Positions 1-12,052 of a DNA stretch of 64,000 bases are shown one piece after another (position 1 is the stretch's first letter; the number at the start of each line of letters is the position of its first letter). The notes below the pieces were generated by a model. That model saw only the letters and a program-made list of their open reading frames with translations. It had not been told where the DNA came from and searched no databases. Source of the DNA: Vespa crabro (taxonomy: Eukaryota > Arthropoda > Insecta > Hymenoptera > Vespidae); the NCBI RefSeq assembly GCF_910589235.1, contig NC_060955.1, positions 11,800,837 through 11,864,836 of the forward strand, written 5' to 3'. The position numbers were made by a program, and so were the translations under genes.

Positions 1-210
1 GACACATGCGAATTTCTTTAATTGCAGAGATGTAATCGTGAAATCATTGAACTTACTCGTACCACAGCTTGAGAAATGTTTCCAATCTATTCGGACATTG
101 TATTTCTGAAGATCAAACATCCATTTTATCTTGGAATCGACGTTATAACCTTGTTTCATATTTTATATACGATTATTAGCTCATAAAGAAGTATCATCGA
201 AATACGAAAT
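1..210. repeat. Partial D monomer at window edge
   Basis: This is the 3' part of a class D monomer, cut by the window start. D-diagnostic bases are TTTCTTTAATTGCAGAG at about 12-28, then ATGTAATCG and CATCCATTTT, and an R end (TTAGCTCATAAAG). It shows that the array continues to the left. Confidence 0.9.
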
Positions 211-238
211 TTGAAATCTCAATCAATATCAATGCTTT

Positions 239-262
239 TATATTCTATCGACGCAGAATATA
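239..262. repeat. Dyad in A/C/D-type monomers (8-bp arms)
   Basis: TATATTCT at 239-246 and AGAATATA at 255-262 are perfect inverted repeats around an 8-base spacer (ATCGACGC). The same dyad is at about offset 28-51 of nearly every A, C, D, E and F monomer. It could form a small hairpin or cruciform, or bind a dimeric protein. Confidence 0.75.
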
Positions 263-390
263 CAAAGGAACTAGAACATAAGTTTGTCACTATGTGTATA
301 TACGAGTTTCAACATGAATATTGTAGAAAAATGAGATCGACACATGCGAATTTCGTTAATTGCAGAACTTCAATCGTGAAAACATTGAAC

Positions 391-480
391 TTACTCGTAC
401 CACAGCTTGAGAAATGTTTCCAATCGATTCGGACATTGTATTTCTGAAGATCATACATCCATTTTATCTTGGAATCGACG
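391..480. repeat. Conserved 90-bp block of the monomer
   Basis: Shown in the first complete monomer. It runs from ACTCGTACCACAGC through CATTGTATTTCTGAAG to TTGGAATCGACG. Classes A and B differ at only about six of these positions, while over a similar length near the monomer start they differ at roughly a quarter. It is therefore the best candidate for a protein-binding or nucleosome-positioning element. Frequent recombination, which homogenises this stretch, is the alternative explanation. Confidence 0.6.
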
Positions 481-1563
481 TTATAACCTTGTTTCATATG
501 TTATATATGATTATTAGCTCATAAAGAAGTATCATCGAAATTCGAAATTTGAAATCTCAATCAATATCAATGCTATTATATTCTATCGACGCAGAATATA
601 CAATGGAACAAGATCATAAGTTTGTCACTATGTGTAAATACGAGTTTCAACATGAATATTGTAGAAAAATGAGATCGACACATGCGAATTTCGTTAATTG
701 CTGAGATTTAATCGTGAAAGCATTGAACTAACTCGTACCACAGCTTGAGAATTGTTTCCAATCGATTCGGACATTGTATTTCTGAAGATCAAACATCTAT
801 TTTATCTTGGAATCGACGTTTTAACCTTGTTTCTTATCGTATATACGTTTTTTCGTTCATAATGGCGTACCATCGAAATACGAAATTTGAAATCTCAATC
901 AATATCAATGCTTTTATATTCTATCGACGCAGAATATACAAAGGAACTAGAACATAAGTTTGTCATTATGTGTATATACGAGTTTCAACATGAATATTGT
1001 AGAAAAATGAGATCGACACATGCGAATTTCGTTAATTGCAGACCTTCAATCGTGAAAACATTGAACTTACTCGTACCACAGCTTGAGAAATGTTTCCAAT
1101 CGATTCGGACATTGTATTTCTGAAGATCATACATCCATTTTATCTTGGAATCGACGTTATAACCTTGTTTCATATGTTATATATGATTATTAGCTCATAA
1201 AGAAGTATCATCGAAATTCGAAATTTGAAATCTCAATCAATATCAATGCTATTATATTCTATCGACGCAGAATATACAATGGAACAAGATCATAAGTTTG
1301 TCACTATGTGTAAATACGAGTTTCAACATGAATATTGTAGAAAAATGAGATCGACACTTGCGAATTTCGTTAATTGCTGAGATTTAATCGTGAAAGCATT
1401 GAACTAACTCGTACCACAGCTTGAGAATTGTTTCCAATCGATTCGGACATTGTATTTCTGAAGATCAAACATCTATTTTATCTTGGAATCGACGTTTTAA
1501 CCTTGTTTCTTATCGTATATACGTTTTTTCGTTCATAATGGCGTACCATCGAAATACGAAATA

Positions 1564-3931
1564 ATGAATTCTCATTCAAATTCAATTAGTTTATATTCTG
1601 TCGACGCAGAATAAAGATTACAACAAGAATATATCTTCCTGACTGTGTGTAAATAGAAGTTTTCACATGAAAATTGTCGAAAAATGAGATCGACAAATGC
1701 GAATTTTGTTAAATGCTGAGATAAAATCGTGAACACATTGAAATTACTCGTACCACAGCTTCAGAAATGTTTCCAATCTATTCGGACATTGTATTTCTGA
1801 AGATCAAACATTTATTTTATCTTGGAATCGACGTTATAACCTTGTTTCATATGTTATATACGATTATTAGCTCATAAAGAAGTATCATCGAAATACGAAA
1901 TTTGAAATCTCAATCAATATCAATGCTATTATATTCTATCGACGCAGAATATACAATGGAACAAGATCATAAGTTTGTCACTATGTGTAAATACGAGTTT
2001 CAACATGAATATTGTAGAAAAATGAGATCGACACATGCGAATTTCGTTAATTGCTGAGATTTAATCGTGAAAGCATTGAACTAACTCGTACCACAGCTTG
2101 AGAATTGTTTCCAATCGATTCGGACATTGTATTTCTGAAGTTCAAACATCTATTTTATCTTGGAATCGACGTTTTAACCTTGTGTCTTAACGTATATACG
2201 TTTTTTCGTTCATAATGGCGTACCATCGAAATACGAAATAATGAAATCTCATTCAAATTCAATTAGTTTATATTCTGTCGACGCAGAATAAAGATTACAA
2301 CAAGAATATATCTACCTGACTGTGTGTAAATAGAAGTTTTCACATGAAAATTGTCGAAAAATGAGATCGACATAAGCGAATTTTGTTAAATGCTGAGATA
2401 AAATCGTGAACACATTGAAATTACTCGTACCACAGATTCAGAAATGTTTCCAATCTATTCGGACATTGTATTTCTGAAGATCAATCATTTATTTTATCTT
2501 GGAATCGACGTTATAACCTTGTTTCATATGTTGTATACGATTATTAGCTCATAAAGAAGTATCAACGAAATACGAAATTTCAAATCTCAATCAATATCAA
2601 TGCTTTTATATTCTATCGACGCAGAATATACAATGGAACAAGAAAATAAGATTGTCACTATGTGTAAATACGAGTTTTAACATGAATATTGTAGAAAATT
2701 GAGATCGACACATGCGAATTTCTTTAATTGCAGAGATGTAATCGTGAAATCATTGAACTTACTCGTACCACAGCTTGAGAAATGTTTCCAATCTATTCGG
2801 ACATTGTATTTCTGAAGATCATACATCCATTTTATCTTGGAATCGACGTTATAACCTTGTTTCATATGTTATATATGATTATTAGCTCATAAAGAAGTAT
2901 CATCGAAATTCGAAATTTGAAATCTCAATCAATATCAATGCTATTATATTCTATCGACGCAGAATATACAATGGAACAAGATCATAAGTTTGTCACTATG
3001 TGTAAATACGAGTTTCAACATGAATATTGTAGAAAAATGAGATCGACACATGCGAATTTCGTTAATTGCTGAGATTTAATCGTGAAAGCATTGAACTAAC
3101 TCGTACCACAGCTTGAGAATTGTTTCCAATCGATTCGGACATTGTATTTCTGAAGATCAAACTTCTATTTTATCTTGGAATCGACGTTTTAACCTTGTTT
3201 CTTATCGTATATACGTTTTTTCGTTCATAATGGCGTACCATCGAAATACGAAATAATGAAATCTCATTCAAATTCAATTAGTTTATATTCTGTCGACGCA
3301 GAATAAAGATTACAACAAGAATATATCTTCCTGACTGTGTGTAAATAGAAGTTTTCACATGAAAATTGTCGAAAAATGAGATCGACAAATGCGAATTTTG
3401 TTAAATGCTGAGATAAAATCGTGAACACATTGAAATTACTCGTACCACAGCTTCAGAAATGTTTCCAATCTATTCGGACATTGTATTTCTGAAGATCAAA
3501 CATTTATTTTATCTTGGAATCGACGTTATAACCTTGTTTCATATGTTGTATACGATTATTAGCTCATAAAGAAGTATCATCGAAATACGAAATTTCAAAT
3601 CTCAATCAATATCAATGCTTTTATATTCTATCGACGCAGAATATACAATGGAACAAGAACATAAGTTTGTCACTATGTGTAAATACGAGTTTTAACATGA
3701 TTATTGTCGAAAATTGAGATCGACACATGCGAATTTCTTTAATTGCAGAGATGTAATCGTGAAATCATTGAACTTACTCGTACCACAGCTTGAGAAATGT
3801 TTCCAATCTATTCGGACATTGTATTTCTGAAGATCAAACATCCATTTTATCTTGGAATCGACGATATAACCTTGTTTCATATTTTATATACGATTATTAG
3901 CTCATAAAGAAGTATCATCGAAATACGAAAT
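1564..3931. repeat. B, then A-B-D trimer, two copies (1015 bp)
   Basis: Starts are 1564 (B), then 1902 (A), 2241 (B), 2579 (D), then 2917 (A), 3256 (B), 3594 (D). The trimer step is exactly 1015 bp. The D monomers here use CTTACTCG, as do the other D copies near the left edge (1, 5623), whereas D copies from 7315 on use CTTATTCG, so the left edge has its own D subtype. The D at 2579 has a further variant (GAAAATAAGATTG). Confidence 0.88.
1594..1613. repeat. Dyad in B/A2 monomers (7-bp arms, GTCGAC core)
   Basis: TATTCTG at 1594-1600 and CAGAATA at 1607-1613 flank TCGACG. A2 monomers have the same arms. Although B is strongly diverged around it, the inverted-repeat character is kept, except in B copies with CGCATAATAAAG, where the right arm is broken. 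Confidence 0.72.
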
Positions 3932-4270
3932 TTGAAATCTCAATCAATATCAATGCTTTTATATTCTATCGACGCAGAATATACAAAGGAACTAGAACAT
4001 AAGTTTGTCACTATGTGTATATACGAGTTTCAACATGAATATTGTAGAAAAATGAGATCGACACATGCGAATTTCGTTAATTGCAGACCTTCAATCGTGA
4101 AAACATTGAACTTACTCGTACCACAGCTTGAGAATTGTTTCCAATCGATTCGGACATTGTATTTCTGAAGATCAAACATCTATTTTATCTTGGAATCGAC
4201 GTTTTAACCTTGTTTCTTATCGTATATACGTTTTTTCGTTCATAATGGCGTACCATCGAAATACGAAATA
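3932..4270. repeat. Hybrid C/A monomer with S end
   Basis: The first part is class C (AAAGGAACTAGAAC, GACCTTCAATCG, CTTACTCG). From about 4134 it is class A (GAGAATTG, CATCTATTTTATC, S end), and it is followed by B at 4271. The switch lies between the C base in CTTACTCG (about 4114) and the A base in GAGAATTG (about 4135). The simplest reading is a crossover between neighbouring C and A monomers that removed about one monomer. Confidence 0.85.
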
Positions 4271-7200
4271 ATGAAATCTCATTCAAATTCAATTAGTTTA
4301 TATTCTGTCGACGCAGAATAAAGATTACAACAAGAATATATCTTCCTGACTGTGTGTAAATAGAAGTTTTCACATGAAAATTGTCGAAAAATGAGATCGA
4401 CAAATGCGAATTTTGTTAAATGCTGAGATAAAATCGTGAACACATTGAAATTACTCGTACCACAGCTTCAGAAATGTTTCCAATCTATTCGGACATTGTA
4501 TTTCTGAAGATCAAACATTTATTTTATCTTGGAATCGACGTTATAACCTTGTTTCATATGTTATATACGATTATTAGCTCATAAAGAAGTATCATCGAAA
4601 TACGAAATTTGAAATCTCAATCAATATCAATGCTATTATATTCTGTCGACGCAGAATACACAATGGAACAAGAACATAAGTTTGTCACTATGTGTAAATA
4701 CGAGTTTCAACATGAATATTGTAGAAAAATGAGATCGACACATGCGAATTTCGTTAATTGCAGAGATTTAATCGTGAAAGCATTCAACTAACTCGTACCA
4801 CAGCTTGAGAATTGTTTCCAATCGATTCGGACATTGTATTTCTGAAGATCAAACATCTATTTTATCTTGGAATCGACGTTTTAACCTTGTGTCTTAACGT
4901 ATATACGTTTTTTCGTTCATAATGGCGTACCATCGAAATACGAAATAATGAAATCTCATTCAAATTCAATTAGTTTATATTCTGTCGACGCAGAATAAAG
5001 GTTACAACAAGAATATATCTTTCTGACTGTGTGTAAATAGAAGTTTTAACATGAAAATTGTCGAAAAATGAGATCGACAAATGCGAATTTTGTTAAATGC
5101 TGAGATAAAATCGTGAACACATTGAAATTACTCGTACCACAGCTTCAGAAATGTTTCCAATCAATTCGGACATTGTATTTCTGAAGATCAAACATTTATT
5201 TTATCTTGGAATCGACGTTATAACCTTGTTTCATATTTTATATACGATTATTAGCTCATAAAGAAGTATCATCGAAATACGAAATTTGAAATCTCAATCA
5301 ATATCAATGCTTTTATATTCTATCGACGCAGAATATACAAAGGAACAAGAACATAAGTTTGTCACTATGTGTAAATACGAGTTTCAACATGAATATTGTA
5401 GAAAATGAGATCGACACATGCGAATTTCGTTAATTGCAGAGCTTCAATCGTGAAAACATTGAACTTACTCGTACCACAGCTTCAGAAATGTTTCCAACCG
5501 ATTCGGACATTGTATTTCTGAAGATCATACATCCATTTTATCTTGGAATCGACGTTATAACCTTGTTTCATATGTTATATATGATTATTAGCTCATAAAG
5601 AAGTATCATCGAAATACGAAATTTCAAATCTCAATCAATATCAATGCTTTTATATTCTATCGACGCAGAATATACAATGGAACAAGAAAATAAGTTTGTC
5701 ACTATGTGTAAATACGAGTTTTAACATGAATATTGTCGAAAATTGAGATCGACACATGCGAATTTCTTTAATTGCAGAGATGTAATCGTGAAATCATTGA
5801 ACTTACTCGTACCACAGCTTGAGAAATGTTTCCAATCTATTCGGACATTGTATTTCTGAAGATCAAACATCCATTTTATCTTGGAATCGACGTTATAACC
5901 GTGTTTCATATTTTATATACGATTATTAGCTCATAAAGAATTATCATCGAAATACGAAATTTGAAATCTCAATCAATATCAATGCTATTATATTCTATCG
6001 ACGCAGAATATACAATGGAACAAGATCATAAGTTTGTCACTATGTGTAAATACGAGTTTCAACATGAATATTGTAGAAAAATGAGATCGACACATGCGAA
6101 TTTCGTTAATTGCTGAGATTTAATCGTGAAAGCATTGTTCTAACTCGTACCACAGCTTGAGAATTGTTTCCAATCGATTCGGACATTGTATTTCTGAAGA
6201 TCAAACATCTATTTTATCTTGGAATCGACGTTTTAACCTTGTGTCTTAACGTATATACGTTTTTTCGTTCATAATGGCGTACCATCGAAATACGAAATAA
6301 TGAAATCTCATTCAAATTCAATTAGTTTATATTCTGTCGACGCATAATAAAGATTACAACAAGAATATATCTTTCTGACTGTGTGTAAATAGAAGTTTTA
6401 ACATGAAAATTGTCGAAAAATGAGATCGACAAATGCGAATTTTGTTAAATGCTGAGATAAAATCGTGAACACATTGAAATTACTAGTACCACAGCTTCAG
6501 AAATGTTTCCAATCAATTCGGACATTGTATTTCTGAAGATCAAACATTTATTTTATCTTTGAATCGACGTTATAACCTTATTTCATGTTTTATATACGAT
6601 TATTAGCTCATAAAGAAGTATCATCGAAATACGAAATTTGAAATCTCAATCAATATCAATGCTATTATATTCTATCGACGCAGAATATACAATGGAACAA
6701 GATCATAAGTTTGTCACTATGTGTAAATACGAATTTCAACATGAATATTGTAGAAAAATGAGATCGACACATGCGAATTTCGTTAATTGCTGAGATTTAA
6801 TCGTGAAAGCATTGAACTAACTCGTTCCACAGCTTGAGAATTGTTTCCAATCGATTCGGACATTGTATTTCTGAAGATCAAACATCTATTTGATATTGGA
6901 ATCGATGTTTTGACCTTGTTTCTTATCGTATATACGTTTTTTCGTTCATAATGGCGTACCATCGAAATACGAAATAATGAAATCTCATTCAAATTCAATT
7001 AGTTTATATTCTGTCGACGCAGAATAAAGATTACAACAAGAATATATCTTCCTGACTGTGTGTAAATAGAAGTTTTCACATGAAAATTGTCGAAAAATGA
7101 GATCGACAAATGCGAATTTTGTTAAATGCTGAGATAAAATCGTAAACTCATTGAAATTACTCGTACCACAGCTTCAGAAATGTTTCCAATCAATTCGGAC

Positions 7201-8329
7201 ATTGTATTTCTGAAGATCAAACATTTATTTTATCTTTGAATCGACGTTATAACCTTATTTCATGTTTTATATACGATTATTAGCTCATAAAGAAGTATCA
7301 TCGAAATACGAAATTTCAAATCTCAATCAATATCAATGCTTTTATATTCTATCGACGCAGAATATACAATGGAACAAGAACATAAGTTTGTCACTATGTG
7401 TAAATACGAGTTTTAACATGAATATTGTCGAAAATTGAGATCGACACATGCGAATTTCTTTAATTGCAGAGATGTAATCGTGAAATCATTGAACTTATTC
7501 GTACCACAGCTTGAGAAATGTTTCCAATCAATTCGGACATTGTATTTCTGAAGATCAAACATCCATTTTATCTTGGAATCGACGTTATAACCTTGTTTCA
7601 TATTTTATATACGATTATTAGCTCATAAAGAATTATCATCGAAATACGAAATTTGAAATCTCAATCAATATCAATGCTATTATATTCTATCGACGCAGAA
7701 TATACAATGGAACAAGATCATAAGTTTATCACTATGTGTAAATACGAATTTCAACATGAATATTGTAGAAAAATGAGATCGACACATGCGAATTTCGTTA
7801 ATTGCTGAGATTTAATCGTGAAAGCATTGAACTAACTCGTACCACAGCTTGAGAATTGTTTCCAATCGATTCGGACATTGTATTTCTGAAGATCAAACAT
7901 CTATTTGATATTGGAATCGAAGTTTTGACCTTGTTTCTTATCGTATATACGTTTTTTCGTTCATAATGGCGTACCATCGAAATACGAAATAATGAAATCT
8001 CATTCAAATTCAATTAGTTTATATTCTGTCGACGCAGAATAAAGATTACAACAAGAATATATCTTCCTGACTGTGTGTAAATAGAAGTTTTCACATGAAA
8101 ATTGTCGAAAAATGAGATCGACAAATGCGAATTTTGTTAAATGCTGAGATAAAATCGTAAACACATTGAAATTACTCGTACCACAGCTTCAGAAATGTTT
8201 CCAATCTATTCGGAAATTGTATTTCTGAAGATCAAACATTTATTTTATCTTGGAATCGACGTTATAACCTTGTTTCATATGTTATATACGATTATTAGCT
8301 CATAAAGAAGTATAATCGAAATACGAAAT
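4271..8329. repeat. Irregular monomer order, including one D-A-B-A-B unit
   Basis: Starts and classes: 4271 B, 4609 A2, 4948 B, 5286 C, 5623 D, 5961 A, 6300 B, 6638 A, 6977 B, 7315 D, 7653 A, 7992 B. The stretch 5623-7314 is 1692 bp and has the same letter order as the pentamer at 41829-50288, but its B monomers keep the ordinary B 3' end, so it is not a direct copy of that unit. The C at 5286 is 337 bp because of a one-base deletion in the A run near 5401-5405. A monomers at 6638 and 7653 carry the TGATATTGG and TTTTGACC variants. Confidence 0.85.
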
Positions 8330-9006
8330 TTGAAATCTCAATCAATATCAATGCTATTATATTCTATCGACGCAGAATACACAATGGAACAAGAACATAT
8401 GTTTGTCACTATGTGTAAATACGAGTTTCAACATGAATATTGTAGAAAAATGAGATCGACACATGCGAATTTCGTTAATTGCAGAGATTTAATCGTGAAA
8501 GCATTGAACTAACACGTACCACAGCTTGAGAATTGTTTCCAATCGATTCGGACATTGTATTTCTGAAGATCAAACATCTATTTTATCTTGGAATCGACGT
8601 TTTAACCTTGTTTCTTATCGTATATACGTTTTTTCGTTCATAATGGCGTACCATCGAAATACGAAATAATGAAATCTCATTCAAATTCAATTAGTTTATA
8701 TTCTGTCGACGCAGAATAAAGATTGCAACAAGAATATATCTTCCTGACTGTGTGTAAATAGAAGTTTTCACATGAAAATTGTCGAAAAATGAGATCGACA
8801 AATGCGAATTTTGTTAAATGCTGAGATAAAATCGTGAACACATTGAAATTACTCGTACCACAGTTTCAGAAATGTTTCCAATCAATTCGGACATTGTATT
8901 TCTGAAGATCAAACATTTATTTTATCTTGGAATCGACGTTATAACCTTGTTTCATATTTTATATACGATTATTAGCTCATAAAGAAGTATCATCGAAATA
9001 CGAAAT
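8330..9006. repeat. A2-B pair with private variants
   Basis: A2 starts at 8330 and B at 8669. A2 carries GAACATATGTTTG and B carries AAGATTGCAACAAG. Both variants recur together at 50289 and 50628, and the B variant again at 58073. These markers tie this segment to the right part of the window. Confidence 0.88.
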
Positions 9007-9344
9007 TTGAAATCTCAATCAATATCAATGCTTTTATATTCTATCGACGCAGAATATACAAAGGAACAAGAACATAAGTTTGTCACTATGTGTAAATACG
9101 AGTTTCAACATGAATATTGTAGAAAAATGAGATCGACACATGCGAATTTCGTTAATTGCAGAGCTTCAATCGTGAAAACATTGAACTTACTCGTACCACA
9201 GCTTGAGAAATGTTTCCAACCGATTCGGACATTGTATTTCTGAAGATCATACATCCATTTTATCTTGGAATCGACGTTATAACCTTGTTTCATATGTTAT
9301 ATATGATTATTAGCTCATAAAGAAGTATCATCGAAATACGAAAT
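9007..9344. repeat. Representative class C monomer
   Basis: Diagnostic bases are CAATGCTTTTATATTC, AAAGGAACAAG, TGCAGAGCTTCAATCG, CTTACTCG, GATCATACATCC and R end CATATGTTATATATG. A frequent subtype has AAAGGAAAAAG and CGATTCGGCC (for example 17804, 21188, 29986). Confidence 0.9.
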
Positions 9345-10698
9345 TTCAAATCTCAATCAATATCAATGCTTTTATATTCTATCGACGCAGAATATACAAT
9401 GGAACAAGAACATAAGTTTGTCACTATGTGTAAATACGAGATTCAACATGAATATTGTAGAAAAATGAGATCGACACATGCGAATTTCGTTAATTGCTGA
9501 GATTTAATCGTGAAAGCATTGAACTAACTCGTACCACAGCTTGAGAATTGTTTCCAATCGATTCGGACATTGTATTTCTGAAGATCAAACATCTATTTGA
9601 TATTGGAATCGACGTTTTGACCTTGTTTCTTATCGTATATACGTTTTTTCGTTCATAATGGCGTACCATCGAAATACGAAATAATGAAATCTCATTCAAA
9701 TTCAATTAATTTATATTCTGTCGACGCAGAATAAAGATTACAACAAGAATATATCTTCCTGACTGTGTGTAAATAGAAGTTTTCACATGAAAATTGTCGA
9801 AAAATGAGATCGACAAATGCGAATTTTGTTAAATGCTGAGATAAAATCGTAAACACATTGAAATTACTCGTACCACAGCTTCAGAAATGTTTCCAATCTA
9901 TTCGGACATTGTATTTCTGAAGATCAAACATTTATTTTATCTTTGAATCGACGTTATAACCTTGTTTCATATTTTATATACGATTATTAGCTCATAAAGA
10001 AGTATAATCGAAATACGAAATTTGAAATCTCAATCAATATCAATGCTATTATATTCTGTCGACGCAGAATACACAATGGAACAAGAACATAAGTTTGTCA
10101 CTATGTGTAAATACGAGTTTCAACATGAATATTGTAGAAAAATGAGATCGACACATGCGAATTTCGTTAATTGCAGAGATTTAATCGTGAAAGCATTGAA
10201 CTAACACGTACCACAGCTTGAGAATCGTTTCCAATCGATTCGGACATTGTATTTCTGAAGATCAAACATCTATTTTATCTTGGAATCGACGTTTTAACCT
10301 TGTTTCTTATCGTATATACGTTTTTTCGTTCATAATGGCGTACCATCGAAATACGAAATAATGAAATCTCATTCAAATTCAATTAGTTTATATTCTGTCG
10401 ACGCAGAATAAAGATTACAACAAGAATATATCTTTCTGACTGTGTGTAAATAGAAGTTTTAACATGAAAATTGTCGAAAAATGAGATCGACAAATGCGAA
10501 TTTTGTTAAATGCTGAGATAAAATCGTGAACACATTGAAATTACTCGTACCACAGCTTCAGAAATGTTTCCAATCAATACGGACATTGTATTTCTGAAGA
10601 TCAAACATTTATTTTATCTTTGAATCGACGTTATAACCTTGTTTCATATTTTATATACGATTATTAGCTCATAAAGAAGTATCATCGAAATACGAAAT

Positions 10699-11036
10699 TT
10701 CAAATCTCAATCAATATCAATGCTTTTATATTCTATCGACGCAGAATATACAATGGAACAAGAACATAAGTTTGTCACTATGTGTAAATACGAGTTTTAA
10801 CATGAATATTGTCGAAAATTGAGATCGACACATGCGAATTTCTTTAATTGCAGAGATGTAATCGTGAAATCATTGAACTTATTCGTACCACAGCTTGAGA
10901 AATGTTTCCAATCTATTCGGACATTGTATTTCTGAAGATCAAACATCCATTTTATCTTGGAATCGACGTTATAACCTTGTTTCATATTTTATATACGATT
11001 ATTAGCTCATAAAGAAGTATCATCGAAATACGAAAT
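10699..11036. repeat. Representative class D monomer
   Basis: Diagnostic bases are TTTCAAATCTC, GAGTTTTAACATG, GTCGAAAATTGAG, TTTCTTTAATTGCAGAG, ATGTAATCG, CTTATTCG and CATCCATTTT; R end CATATTTTATATACG. Confidence 0.9.
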
Positions 11037-11713
11037 TTCAAATCTCAATCAATATCAATGCTTTTATATTCTATCGACGCAGAATATACAATGGAACAAG
11101 AACATAAGTTTGTCACTATGTGTAAATACGAGTTTTAACATGAATATTGTCGAAAATTGAGATCGACACATGCGAATTTCGTTAATTGCTGAGATTTAAT
11201 CGTGAAAGCATTGAACTAACTCGTACCACAGCTTGAGAATTGTTTCCAATCGATTCGGACATTGTATTTCTGAAGATCAAACATCTATTTGATATTGGAA
11301 TCGACTTTTTGACCTTGTTTCTTATCGTATATATGTTTTTTCGTTCATAATGGCGTACCATCGAAATACGAAATAATGAAATCTCATTCAAATTCAATTA
11401 GTTTATATTCTGTCGACGCAGAATAAAGATTACAACAAGAATATATCTTCCTGACTGTGTGTAAATAGAAGTTTTCACATGAAAATTGTCGAAAAATGAG
11501 ATCGACAAATGCGAATTTTGTTAAATGCTGAGATAAAATCGTAAACACATTGAAATTACTCGTACCACAGCTTCAGAAATGTTTCCAATCTATTCGGACA
11601 TTGTATTTCTGAAGATCAAACATTTATTTTATCTTTGAATCGACGTTATAACCTTGTTTCATATTTTATATACGATTATTAGCTCATAAAGAAGTATCAT
11701 CGAAATACGAAAT

Positions 11714-12052
11714 TTCAAATCTCAATCAATATCAATGCTTTTATATTCTATCGACGCAGAATATACAATGGAACAAGAACATAAGTTTGTCACTATGTGT
11801 AAATACGAGATTCAACATGAATATTGTAGAAAAATGAGATCGACACATGCGAATTTCGTTAATTGCTGAGATTTAATCGTGAAAGCATTGAACTAACTCG
11901 TACCACAGCTTGAGAATTGTTTCCAATCGATTCGGACATTGTATTTCTGAAGATCAAACATCTATTTTATCTTGGAATCGACGTTTTAACCTTGTGTCTT
12001 AACGTATATACGTTTTTTCGTTCATAATGGCGTACCATCGAAATACGAAAAA
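11714..12052. repeat. Representative class E monomer (D/A hybrid lineage)
   Basis: Begins like D (TTTCAAATCTC, CAATGCTTTTATATTC, GAACAAGAACAT) and continues like A (GAGATTCAAC or GAGTTTCAAC, GTAGAAAAATGAG, TGCTGAG, GAGAATTG) with S end. The switch is near offset 95. E occurs only between 9345 and 27617 and from 54349 to the right edge. Confidence 0.87.
12001..12014. repeat. Perfect 14-bp palindrome in a subset of S ends
   Basis: AACGTATATACGTT is self-complementary over all 14 bases. It is also at 2189, 4896, 6248, 14707, 16399, 20798, 24182, 27566, 31288, 33657, 35349 and 57682 (start positions). Other S ends keep the inner 10 bases CGTATATACG. No function is known to me. Confidence 0.85.

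Larger units (their letters stand above)
211..1563. repeat. C-A dimer, two copies (676 bp each)
   Basis: Monomers start at 211 (C), 549 (A), 887 (C) and 1225 (A). The two 676-bp C-A units are nearly identical; for example 1354 has CACTTGCG where 678 has CACATGCG. The C monomers carry AAAGGAACTAGAAC, a variant also seen at 3932. The A monomer at 549 ends with an S end but is followed directly by C at 887 without the extra base. This is the only A-to-C junction in the window and probably the crossover that made the dimer tandem. Confidence 0.9.

Noticed and set aside
211..447. Plus-strand open frame of 78 codons repeated in C monomers (60 codons in A2).
   Set aside because: It begins at TTG, not ATG, and recurs only because the monomer recurs. 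A and B monomers have stops in the same frame, differences between copies are mostly amino-acid changing, and one-base deletions break it at 5286 and 13406. It is a by-product of the repeat.
421..447. CENP-B box near the ATTCGGACATTG motif.
   Set aside because: The mammalian box needs TTCG, then A and CGGG at fixed spacing. Neither this motif nor the TTTCGTTAATTG or TTCGTTCATAATGG segments fits on either strand by eye.
211..548. Monomer as a tandem of two about 169-bp halves.
   Set aside because: The only clear internal similarity is the short ATCGACG shared by two places 227 bp apart. The halves do not align convincingly by eye, so an ancient dimer origin is not supported.
6783..6998. Minus-strand open frames of 61-71 and 62 codons recurring through the window.
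   Set aside because: They start at TTG or at an ATG inside the repeat, overlap the plus-strand frames, cross monomer junctions, and vary with monomer class. No coding signature or recognisable domain.
12001..12020. CGTATATACG followed by a T run as a transcription terminator or promoter.
   Set aside because: The palindrome has no loop and the setting is a eukaryotic satellite; there is nothing upstream to terminate and no independent evidence for transcription.
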